From the NCBI GenBank assembly GCA_007449985.2, contig VIIQ02000600.1:620001-684000 (forward strand): a stretch of 64,000 nucleotides of DNA, given 5' to 3'. Positions 33,972-45,300 of the stretch are shown in pieces (the stretch's first letter is position 1; the number at the start of each line of letters is the position of its first letter). The DNA is from Desmodesmus armatus (lineage: Eukaryota; Chlorophyta; Chlorophyceae; Sphaeropleales; Scenedesmaceae). Below the pieces are notes generated by a model, which saw only the letters and a program-made list of their open reading frames with translations, did no database searches and was not told the DNA's origin. Position numbers and translations under genes: made by a program.

Positions 33972-36914
33972 TCAAAGCTCCACTCCTGCGTCGGCAGAGT
34001 GTGGCACAGCAGTTGCAGATGCAGCCACCCTAATGCCTCCTACTTGCTCGCTCGCAACCTGCGTACTTGACTCACTCCCCAATGCGGCACCCCTCAACCC
34101 CACTGCGCTACTCAACCTGCTGCTGACATCCCTACCCCAACTACAGCTGGCTGAAAGCTCCGTTAACCGATCCACCGCTTGCTGCAACATAGGCACCTGC
34201 ACAGGCACCACCCCGGCCAGCTGCCTCCCCAACCCTGCTGACACTCCTACTAAATGCTGCAGCAACGGCACTGCTGCAATCACAGCCCGCTCAGCTTGCC
34301 CCAGCACAGGCACGCCACCAGGTGCTGATATGAGCAGCGGGGCACAGCGAGGCTTGCACGTCTGAGGCTGCAGGACAGCCCTGCTTGCCGCCCAGCTGGC
34401 TGTGCTGCCTGGTGAAGGGTCGCCGCGCATTGCTGCCAGCATGTACATAGTAGCAAAGGTGTCACCCGCCCCATTGGTGTCAACAGCCTTGGGCACCTGC
34501 AGGCAAAGGCATCCCACATGGTCATGGCGAACAAAGGAGGGATAAAGGCGTGACCAACCAGCAGCTGCAGCCGAGCAGGGGTGTGCGCAGTTGTCTAGGG
34601 GCTGTTGACATCATAGGCACTTGTGAGGTGTATGCCTTGGGGGTTGTGTATGCCTTTTGGAACTTTCAAAACACACTGTCGGTAAGTGCAACCATGCCAG
34701 CTCGGACACCCAGCTACTGCTTCTTCCTGCCACCCCCATGCCTGTGTCAGAGCGGTCAGACCCTACCTTGACTGGTGGTATCTTCCGTTCCATCAACCTG
34801 ACGCCGCTCCTGCTGCTACTGGGGCCGCTATGGCTGGCCCCGCCGCTCCTGCTACTGCTGCTGTCCTGTGCTGCCAACAGTGTGGCACCCTTCTCGCCCT
34901 CAGTGACAACTACCTGCGCTGCTGCTGACACAACCCGGTTCAAATCCTGTGCTGACCATGTATCTGTTTCTACGTCTGACAGGAATAGGTGCACGCGCTT
35001 GCTGAGGCCATCCTGCAGCAGCAGCAGCAACAGGGCAGCACAACACAGGCTGTGATACAACAGCAACCAGGTGATATATCCTTTTGAGCTTTGAGGCCAG
35101 GCTATATGCACCACAGCAGGTGAACACATGCCACTGCCAGGGCCCCGTGCAGCTGCTGAAATACGCAAACAGGAACGTCACCTGAAATATGCGTAACAGG
35201 AACGCAGCAAGGCTCGAACTTACACTGCCAGCCCGCCACCAGGCCGCCTGCCACCGTGAGCAACGTGCCAAATGCCTGCACCTCAAGGCTGGGTTCACCC
35301 AGAATGTCGAACAGTCCCAGCTGCTGGAGCCATGCTGCTGCACTCACCAGCAGTTGCTGACTGGGTTCAGGCAGCGGCAGCACCTCGCCATCCTTGCCAA
35401 GAGCTCGCTGGAAGCCCTGAGCCATGAGACCTATCAGCTGCCTGCGGTTCAAAAACTGCTCCAGGAAACCTGCACGTTAGCAGCAGCGACAGCAAGGTCA
35501 ACACCTACACACTCCATGCAGTGTGTTGACACGATGTACTGTACTGCGGTCCTGGCTCTGAGCAGTCAATGCAGTGCAACCGTGCGCGTTACAGCACTGG
35601 CTTTGCTGCAGGACGCCAGCAGCTGCAACAGGACCACAACACTCACACGGAACCAGCCAACCTCATAGCAACACTGACGCTGACGCGCCTCCCTGTACAA
35701 CTATCAGGTTTGCAATTGCGCAAGCAGGTACCAGCCGCACTGAACAGGCTGTGCTGTACTCTACTGCTCACCTTCATGCCTAGCAAACGAGGCTGCATCA
35801 ACATCGTGAAGGTGAGTGGCCCCAGCAGCACAACACGCGCCCATCTGCATCGCCAAGGGACGTGAGCCCTGCTGACGGTGATGTTGGGGTTGGCTGTCAC
35901 CCGCAGCCGCCGGGAGTGACCTGCACCCCATCAACACAAGCATTAGAGTCAGCACAGGCACCAGCAAACCTGCCAGGAATGCTGCCGGAGTAGGTAACAG
36001 ACACGAGATTGTGGGGAGAACGCACTTGATGTAGCTACAGGCAGAGGTGACTGTGTGATGGCCAGCCATCTCAGGCCATGGACGGCTGCAACCTGGCATG
36101 AGCACCTGGCTGAAGCTGGCAGCAGCTGCACACTGCAGTCATGAGTAAGACCAGCATGGCAAGACTACAACCAAGTTGGAGGGCTGCGGCCCACTGGCTC
36201 TAAAACCGCTGCGCAGGACAGGGCGATAGCAGTCAGCAGCTGCTTGACTCACCCCACCAGGTGTATGTATGCTCGAAGGTCAGGGTTTCATTTGCTGGTA
36301 TGACGTACAACTCTGAGTCCCCAAACACGTCAATGTCTGCCTCAGGTCCGGCCACTGCAGCACCAGACAAGATGCATCACAGCAGGAAAGCAGGTTGACA
36401 AAGCAGGGCAGTTGCCAAGCTCATGAGCCACGTCCAGCACATACATGGAGTCCTGCTGTACTTGTATGAATGTTGCTCCAGTTGATGCTGTTGATGTGCA
36501 AAAGTAGTCACCAGGGCCACTTTGCTACTGCTTGATGGCCACCACCAGCCCTGTTACTGTGTTGCTGCTGGGACCAGGCACTGTCATTTTGCTGGGTGTA
36601 AGCACACACACCTGTGACAACACAGCTGGAGGCACCAAGGGTCTGGGCCACTACGGATGCATAGGAGACAGCACCCCCCTGCAGGACAGTCACAACAGTT
36701 CCTTTCGTTTCACGGTTGGCAGCTGCTGCGTAGTAGATCACAGGCTGCAGCTGGACTGTGAATCTGGTTTGACGGCTGTCACATCCCCAAGTTGCAGTCC
36801 CAAGCTTAGGCTGCAGCTGACATGACACGTGCGTACCGTGGGTGTGGTACCATCCACCAGGTCCACAGTGATGTTTCCAACAATCAGCAAGTCTGGCCTG
36901 AAGAAACATAACAT
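33972..36914 (-). CDS. pfkB-family carbohydrate kinase (inositol kinase-like), with one frame break
   Basis: Seven exons: 36914-36837, 36678-36612, 36354-36253, 35920-35772, 35469-35348, 35012-34767, 34496-33972. Landmarks are PDLLIVGNITVDLVDG, GGAVSYASVVAQTLGA, VLLGPLT, LIGLMAQGFQRAL and the pfkB signature DTNGAGDTFATMYML with the catalytic Asp. About 120 extra residues follow the signature. The exons total 1289 nt, one short of a whole number of codons. Exon 4 must change frame between LLGPLT and DVDAASFARHEG for both of its splice junctions to work; one added base there gives 429 aa. The order of motifs resembles plant myo-inositol kinase-like proteins; the substrate is not determinable. 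TGTAA at 33830-33834 (minus) follows the stop. Confidence 0.84.
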
Positions 36915-38050
36915 CCAGTGGCGTCAGAAGACAAGAAGATAGACTTATTTAAGGGCACTTCTCCTTTGCAGTACAGGAGGCAAGGTGCAACCAGCATGGG
37001 ATGCCGGGTGTACTGCTGCAGCAAAAGTGGCCAAATTCTTGGGTTTCACCCCATGCTGCTGAGCATCATCTATATGCATGCACCCAGGATACCTACCTGC
37101 ATAGTTCAAAAAGAAACCATGCCCCATACAGCAGAACTGGTGCAAGCAACAGTGCTGTTCTGTTGCTGACCAGACCCTTCCTGGGTGCCTCGCTCATCCT
37201 GCCTAAGCTGAGCTGTCAATTAATCCCATGACGATGATTGCTTTCTCCCCTCAAATGCAGAGTCTCATGCTGATTGGAGCACGTCAGGAATAATGGAATA
37301 TGATCTCTATGACAGTGCAGGTCACTGCCGAAAGCAGCAACCGAGTAGGCTGATCAATAGCAATCAACTTGATGTGGGAACAAGATATTGCATTGGTGAG
37401 GCCTCGCACGTGTGGAGCTGTTGAGCTAGGGTTGAGCTTTGCTGCCCAACCCTACCCACACTTTGCTTCCGGTCTGTGTTGGTGGGTAGCATTGCTTGCA
37501 AGCCAACCAAACCTTGACATGTTACACCCATGATCCTGAACACTCTCTGTACAATTGTTTGCACATAGGCCGACAACCAGCCGTCTTCAGGCCACCCCCA
37601 CCGCCCGCCGCACAACATCCTGCAATCTGCAAATACACCACCTGTACATAAACCAATGCACAACCGCCAGCAAAACATGGGTGGATTGCCTGCCCTACAC
37701 AGCCAAATGAGCACTGTTCAGTTTTGTATGGACGAGGCACCCCTCTCAACACGTCTCAGGCCCAACACAAGCCCCCCACACATCCTGCACACAACCCTCA
37801 CGGGCAACCAGAATTGCTTGCATTTGCCAAGCCCTCTCTGCACCCACAAGCTATTGACCAAAAGATCATATTGACACAAAACAGCAACCTGCATCACAGC
37901 TGCCCAGGCCAGTCATCACAACACAACCGCGACCACTGTCATGCCCCAACACATAGCGCCCCACACTCCGCCAAGCACTGCAATTGTGCATCATCACACA
38001 CAACCGCACTGTGTCGAGCCAAACACTGCTTTGACTCAAGCTCAGTGTCC
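36915..38050. other. intergenic, no gene recognised
   Basis: Between the pfkB kinase start and the tandem repeats downstream of the F-box/LRR-like gene. It contains a His/Pro/Ser-rich plus-strand frame (37724-38512) that runs into the antisense of the next gene and has no splice support. Confidence 0.4.
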
Positions 38051-38262
38051 TGCACACTGCACGACCCTCACTCAAGCCACACCCTGCAGTGCGCAGGCAT
38101 CTGGCACAGCCTCGTGTCCGGGCGTACAAACACACGACCCTCAATAGAGCCAAACCCCACACTTGTGCAACCATATGGCACAGCTTCAAAGTGTCCGAAC
38201 GCACACAGCACCCGACCCTCAGTCGAGCCACACCCTACAGTTGGGCAGCATCTGGCACAGCC
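38050..38262. repeat. 73-78 bp tandem repeat overlapping the stop of the F-box/LRR-like gene
   Basis: CGACCCTCA-N-GAGCC motifs recur at 38062, 38135 and 38213, each followed by CATCTGGCACAGC or a variant. The unit nearest the gene is the terminal coding segment itself (LCQMLPNCRVWLD and stop); the outer units lie past the stop. Confidence 0.8.
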
Positions 38263-41200
38263 AGCGGCGCAGCTCCTCCAAGCACACAGCCACCCGGGCC
38301 TCCTGCTGCGCAGCCTCATACGCCTGCGCCCAGCTGCTGCCACCAGCAGGCTGCCCACTCAACGCCTTCAGCTGCATGTCCTGAAACTGCATGGCTGCTG
38401 CACAGACGACAGCAGTGTACGCACTCTCATACTGCTCGTCACCTGCCCCTTCAGCCTCCTCTGCCCGTGCCTTAGCGATCGCAGCTGCACGGGCCTCTGG
38501 GTCAGTGACTAATGGCCCCCTGCCACCACCACTGCCTGGCCCCTTAGCTGGCAGCCCAGCGCCCAGCCCATTGCCTAGGCCCCTCACTGCAGGCACTGCA
38601 CCTGCACCCCCGCCGCTGCTGCTGCCTGCACCCGCCCTACCCCCTGCGCTGCTGCCACGACCGCCGCTGGACCCCTTCCTGCCGCCCTTACCGTCAGCGC
38701 TGCTGCTGCTGCCGTCGGCGGCTGCACCATCCCTCCCCGCAGCGCTGTCAGCACCAAGCTTGCTGCGGCCCAGCATGACCCCCGCCAGCCGCAGCTGCCG
38801 CAGCTGCGGCAGCTCTGCAAGCCAATCCAGCTGCTCCTTCACGCCCCGGTCTGCACCCAGCCACGGCTCGTGCCCCTCTATGGCCAGCACCTGCAGGTGC
38901 TTGCAGCTGCTGAGCACCAGTACCCCGTACGCATCCAGCTGCCAATCTGCTCGCCCACCACCTCCAGTCGAGTCATGCAGCTGAGCTGCGCAAGCGCCGG
39001 CAGCGGCGGCGGCTCCTGCTCACCGCCGTCCCCAGCTCTGCTGCTGCTCCCGCATCCCTCCTCGCTGTCACTCTGGCCTTCCTGCTGCTGCTGCTTCCCT
39101 GCCCTGGGCGACCCACCCGGGGTACTGCTGCCGCTGCCACTGCCGCTGCCCTGTGCGCCGCTGCTGGAACGGTAGCCGCTCCCAAGGCCTGACAGGCTGT
39201 CCAACCGCAGCTCCTGCAGCGCAGCCCCCAGCCTGCTGGCAAGCTCCTCCACATGCCGCGCGTGGCCGTGGTACCTCAGCACGCCTGGGTGCGCCCCATG
39301 GCTGCGCGCATGCTGAGCTCGTACAACCCGCGCAGCGGTACAGTGCACCGGCCCTCGACTAGGGTCAGCCGGGGCAAGTTGCACCAGCAGCCGAGCCCCT
39401 CTAGGTGATCCTGCGCACCCTCCACGAGCGTGAGGTCTCTCAGATGCTTCAGGCTGCGCTTCAGGCCCCGCATGACAGTCCCTGACAGGCTAAACCGCAT
39501 GCCTAAACCCAGCTCGAGGGACAGCAAGCTATCTGCTGCCTGCAGGACGACTGCTGCTAGCTGCTCCCCAGTGACCGTGCCAGGGGTGGGGTTGGCGAGG
39601 TGCAGCACCAGCCTGGTCAGGCTGCTGGGTACTGTCATTTTGACCAAGCGCTCGCCGTACAGGTTGGCCAGCACGAGGGTGTTCAAGCCAGGACAGCAGC
39701 TGTTGAAGCTGACTGGCAGCAGGGGCCGTGAGGCCGCCGCTGCGACCGTCGTTGCTGCCGCTGCTGCTGCGTCCGTTGCAGATGGCGTGTCTGTTTCTGT
39801 GGTGCTGGTGCTGCTGCTGGTGCGGGCGATGTGACCCCCACTGGCTGCCGCTGCAGGCGCTGCCGCCCCGCCAGCGCTGCTGCTGGCGGAGGGTCCAGCA
39901 GGAGATACCTGATGGGGCGTGTGGTGGTGGTGGTGGTGCGTGTGATGGCTGCTGCTGCTGCTGGCGCTGCCTGCCACCCTGCCAAACGCGCCACTGTTAG
40001 CCGCCTGCTGCAGCGCTGAGCTCAAGTTCTGCAGGCCGGCCAGCAGGTTCTGCTGAGCCACTGCCAGCTGCTGATCCGCCCTGCTGCTGCCCGCTGCCTG
40101 CGCAGCAGCTGCAAGGGCCGCGCTCAAGTTGCCCGTCCCCAGCAGCCCCGCGTTCGCCCCACCTGCCACACCGCCCGCGCTGCATGTGGCGCTGCTGCTG
40201 CCGGCTGCCACGGTGCGGTTTGTGCTGGCAGCTGGGTCGTCCTGCAGGACAAACTGCAGGCTGTGCAGGTGCCGGAGGGGCTGCAGCCACTCCTCTACTG
40301 ACCAGGGCCCTGGCAGTGCTGACTCACTCAGGCCCAGGTGCGTGAGGCAGCTCAAGGCCCCCAGGGCTGCAGGAGAGCTGAAGGAGACCAGGGTGTCTGG
40401 CAGGAGGTCACCTGCGCAAACAGGGCAGCAGCAGTAACACACAGGAGTAACATGCAGCGGCAGCAGCAGCGGCAGCAGCAGCAAGCGAGACCAGCAGCAC
40501 TCACAGGCATGAGCTGGCAGGCGAGCATTCATGGGGTGCTACCAGGTATCCAGAATGCACCGCTTTTGTCCACACATTGTGTGCACACAGGGCGAGATAC
40601 AGTGCTGGGATGCTGCGCTTTCATTACAGAAGCAAATCTTGCACCCACAACGCCACACATTTGACTGCAAGCAAGCTGTGCCTTTAGATCATCAGTCTTG
40701 CCGGTGTTATGGCTGCTTCGCACAGCAATCTCGGTACGCTGCTCCCTGTGCTGCACATTCACTCTCCTATCTCTACGAGCCAACACAGCATTTGCTTTGG
40801 GCCCCCCTGACCCATCTGGAGCAGTCTGACAACTGCTGCTGCCCACCTGTGTACGCCCTGCAGCTGATCTCCAGGCGCTGCAGATTCACCAGGCTGCTCA
40901 GGCAGTCTGCCTTGAGGGGCACACGCCTCAGCCGCTGATGAGCCAAGCTCCTGAGCTCCAGCTTCGGCAACTCCATCAGCAGCTCCAGCTCCTGCAGCTG
41001 CGTCAGCACTGCTAGCGCCTGCAGGTGGCGGCTGTACACAGCCGCATGGCTGTGCTGGATGCGCAGCGCATGCAGCCACGGCAGCTTGCGCACGGTCAGC
41101 AGCTGCGTGGGAGATGGAGGGTTGCGCAGGTGCAGGCGCAGGTGCCGCGCAACCCCCTGCTTGCCCGATGTTAGCCAGGGCTTGAGCTGCGGCAGTAGCC

Positions 41201-41453
41201 CGGTTAGGACTGAGGGCGGTATCGATGGCCTGCCAGTGCCGCTGTCGAGCAGTAGGTTGGGTGCATGTTTGCATGCGGCTGCTGCTGCTTTGATGGTGGG
41301 GTTGAATTGGATGTTGTCGCTGGCTGTGTGCCACAGCGACTGCGGCAGGCGCCATGTGCTGCAGAAGGCAGAGCTGAGGCTCTGCTTCCAAGCTTTGCAC
41401 ACGCGGCGGATGGCCAGCAGGTCATCCAACGACAGCAGCTGCGGACAGCATGT
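38219..41453 (-). CDS. F-box/leucine-rich-repeat-like protein, 5' incomplete, two frame breaks
   Basis: Exon 1 (41453-40847) starts after an acceptor with an F-box-like helix PQLLSLDDLLAIRRVCKAWK; an upstream start exon was not found. Exon 2 (40411-38219) carries LRR-type segments: LGALSCLTHLGLSES, LNTLVLANLYGERL, LKHLRDLTLVEG, LQELRLDSLSG, LQVLAIEGHEP and LPQLRQLRLAG. They are separated by long Ala/Ser/Gly and His-rich insertions, including a run of six histidines. Three frames are used in turn; breaks near 39285-39300 and 38945-38965 are each bridged by one added base, after which the total (2802 nt) divides by three. F-box proteins recruit targets to SCF ubiquitin ligases. It could be a pseudogene, but sequence error fits better. 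Confidence 0.7.
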
Positions 41454-42240
41454 CTGCAGCAGCAGGAGTGGAGAGGGACAGAGACAGGGGCGGCATGCAG
41501 GGTGAATGGGAGCATGAGAAGATGCATGTAAAGGTGCAAGAAGGGAACCCAGATGATGGCCTTCTCACAAATGAATGCAACCGGAGAGTAGCGACCAACG
41601 TGCCTCTGCGTGTGTAGCACACCATGCTGCTGTTCACAGCAGATGATGGGTTCTGCTGCAGAATAATCGAGCATTGTCACTGTTGGTGATTCAGAAGAAT
41701 GGATCTGATGCTGATGGATCCCAACATAGTGTTCAGAATGTTGGTGAAAGGGCTGAACACCACCGGCACCACCGGCACTGTCATGGGGGGTGGTGCTGTT
41801 TGGTCACTGCAGCTGCTGTGCTGACACAACGATGCATAAGCCGGGCTCTACCCATCAATAACACTTTTGGATGCTTGATTACCTGTGCAACCAGCAAGAT
41901 CGGGTCTGGATGCTCCATTGCTGCACAAAAGCTGCTGGATGGACTGGGTGGTGTGCCACCCCCGTCAGCTGCTCAGAGGGCCCCCAAGGGACGCAAACGC
42001 AGACGCAATCAATTCGATCAACATAACAGGATGATCGAGGTAGATCACAAGTGTTGCTGCTGCTGCTTGCTACCACCACCAGAGGAGACTTTCATTGCGG
42101 ACGCCACCACGAATAAAACCAACCAGGCTCCAGCCAAGTAACTTGCCTTCGCACCTTGCACCTTGACTCAACAAGGGGGATGTTTGACTGCTGATCAGGT
42201 CATGACAGGCAGCCAGAGCTAGCCAAAGGGGATTGGCACC
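41454..42240. other. upstream region of the F-box/LRR-like gene, first exon not located
   Basis: No convincing minus-strand ATG exon that splices to 41453. A plus-strand frame 41674-42141 has a basic patch (RAPKGRKRRR) and may belong to the next plus-strand gene, but it is unsupported. Confidence 0.3.
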
Positions 42241-42359
42241 TGCTCATTCATAAATGGTGTCCCCATGCATAGTCATTGTTGATTTGTCACTGGTTCAAAC
42301 CGTTGCAGACAGTGTGCAAAAGGACACCCTGGCGCAGCCAGCACCTTGCAGTCGCCGCA

Positions 42360-45300
42360 CCACCTGAGCGACTGTGTCACGGTAAGCATTGCAGGCCCCA
42401 CCCACAACGTGTGCTATGGCAAGGCCACAGCTGTGATTGAGGTCTCATGGGTTGGGGGCTCACCTGTGAGTGTCTATGCACAGTTGATGTAGGCCGCAGC
42501 AGCAAGGGTTCCATTGACAGCCAACCCCCACCACCCACTGCAGCTGTGCTTCGATTCGGAGAAAACACCTGATATTTATTCAACATGATTCCCCTGAATA
42601 CGTTGCAGACGACATGCTGGACCAGCATGGCAGGGCTTACAAGTGCACATGTGCAACAGTGCAAGGCACCGTTGCAAACTGAGAGAGAACCTAGCCAGCC
42701 GCACAGCAGCCTTGAATGACCAGGGCAAGTGCAATGCTGCAGCCGGTTCGAGCCAGTCCCATAATGCCATTGGGGGATGTGCAGGCCAGTTTTCAAGCAC
42801 AGCAGGCCAACATGGTATGTGGCATACTTGCCAGGACTCAATCAAAACATGCTCGCTGTGCCGGTTCAAAACCTAGCCAAGGTTGACGCAGCCACACCAT
42901 CCAGAGCCGGCTTGGCGCATATTTGGCGAAGCTTCGCCTCCACCCTCCCTGGCCTATAGTGAGTTTGCCTGACTTGAACTTTGATGCCTGGTGTATGTCA
43001 CCAGGCGGTGGGAGTCTTCCCCCTCAGGTAACACAACTGAATGCAGGCCGGACAGGTGTGACAAATCAGGGCACACTGCGGATGCGTGAGCTCAGGTGTG
43101 CAGAGGAGGGTGCATGCCTCTGCACGTTGTGAGCACATACTGTCAGCAAAGCAAGTGCTTTGCTGACACCTCCAAACAAAAGCAAAGCAAGTGGTAAAGT
43201 GTGGCTGTTTTCACCAGGAGGTCAAGTGCTCGTGGCAAGTCCAATTGGTAACTTGCCTGGAGACTTGCTTTTGGGTGCCTGCACAGCTTTTGATCATGAC
43301 AAATGGGAGCAGCAGCGAGACTATGTCACAACAGACTTCCAGCCATTGACAACATGCCAGACTGGTAAGGTAGGGCATCATGTGCAGTGTACTGCGGCCA
43401 TGCAAGAGCTTTGCTCATGTTGCGCATGTTGATACAGCAAAGTGTGTCGCTTCAGGCAACCTCCAGCAGGCCTAGAGAACGACCTTGTGTAGTCTGGTGA
43501 CCAGGTGTTTAGTCAGGCCGGGGTGACTAACAGACTCCAGGAAAGGGTAAAGGCGCACCTGCTGCCGCCACCGCCACAGATACAGTTTTCTTGTAAATTA
43601 AAGTGACATGAAGCAGCACTGTATCAAATGCGTGTGCTGGAGTACGCTTGCCTAGGTTTCAGCGCGTAACAGACTCTCCCAGCAACCCGCTAGTTCCTTA
43701 AGTGCTGGTTCCTTCAGGATGCTTCCATGTCCAACCCACTTCAGGCTTTTGCCAATAGTTCCACCCAGTTTGCATACAACGGGTAGGCAGGGTCGCTACA
43801 GGCAGTGCTAGGGCATCGTTTGTTCCTGCGAGAGCCAGCTTTTGGTCACCCGCCAGTCTTGGAGCTGCCTGAGAATTATACGCAGGTGAGTATTCCGCGC
43901 ATTTGTTCAGCTGGAGGTGCGCACAGTCCGCATCTCAGCACATGCTGCGGCCAACAACAACAGCAGCAGCAGCAGCACCTGCCAAGGACACCTAGGACCT
44001 ACCCAACACAGCAGCTTGCCCGACAGGCTCACTGTACATCGATTCAGCATATGTTGCTGCTTTTTTTTTTGCATGCTGCAGGGTCCCTGACACCGTACCC
44101 AAGGATGGAATTGAACACAAGCAGCGACACCCAACCAACAAACTTCCCAGGTAGGGCTCCCCCCCTGCCAGTGCTTTGAGTGTCAAGCCCGGCCGCAGGT
44201 TGAATGGGGCTGTCCTTACCTGCTACACATCGATAGGTGGAGTGCTGGGCTTGTCACAAGGATTCCACTGAGTAGCATGCTGTATGTGGCCACAGGACCT
44301 TCACTGAGACCAAGCAAGCCACCCAAGCTGGCTTCAATTGTGCAGCTCAACAGTTGGCATCCTCGTTCTACACCTACCCATCAAGCAGTGCCTTCACCAT
44401 AACAATCGAGCAGTACTACAATACCACGTGCAAGGTGAGCATTTTTTTGATGGCATGGCGTGTGTTGTGCGTGGGTGTCTCAGGTGGTGTGCACTCGGCC
44501 GTATTAGGGCAAGCCCCCGTCCATCCTAGTAGGTTGAGTGTAGTTGCGTGTCGTGGGTGTCCTTGGTGGTGTGCATTCGGCCGTATTAGGGCAAGCCCCC
44601 GCCCATCCTAGTAGGTCGTGTGTAGTTGCGTCTTGTGGGTGTCCTTGGTGGTGTGCATTCGGCCGTATCAGGGCAAGCCCCCGCCCATCCTAGTAGGTCG
44701 TGTGTAGTTGAGGGTGCTTGGCGTGGCAGTTGCTACGTTTCTTGATGCCCTCAGCACATTTGGCTGAGGGCTCTCTCTTTTCTTGTTTGTTGTTGCTATT
44801 ACTGTGCAGGTTCTCCTTGATGCCTTTGCTCTGCACTGGCTCCTTCAAGCGCCATGGAGTCGTTAATACTACCACCGCCAACCTCCATTGGAACGGCAAC
44901 ACCACCATGCCAACCCCAACCAAGCAACCCTAAACCCCAACCTTTCAAGGTAGGGCTCCCCCCCTGCCAGTGCTTTGAGTGTCAAGCCTGGCCGCAGGTT
45001 GATTGGGGCTGTTCTTGCCTGCTACACATCAATAGGTGGAGTGCTGGGCTTGTCACAATGATTTCACTGAGTAGCATGCTGTATGTAGCCACAGGACCTT
45101 TACTGAGATCAAGCTGCCAGTCGACCTCACCCCAAGAAAGGCAACGAGCAATCCAATCAACAACCCATCAGCCCATGAACCAGTTGATACGGCAAGTTCC
45201 AGGTGAACTGGCTGGGCTTAGCATTTGCAGCAGCATCAAGCCATTGCACTTGCATGCTGGCATTCACTCGCTAGAAGAGCAGCTGCACCCCGGCAGGTAG

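Noticed and set aside
34925..34950. GGTTCAAATCC resembling a tRNA T-arm/B box
   Set aside because: Lies inside coding exon 6 of the pfkB kinase and has no acceptor stem or A box around it.
37724..38512. Plus-strand His/Ser/Pro-rich frame of 262 codons
   Set aside because: Its 3' half is antisense to the F-box/LRR-like gene and tandem repeats; no start context or splice sites.
42735..42765. GGTTCGAGCC resembling a tRNA B box
   Set aside because: No matching A box or cloverleaf within 90 bp.
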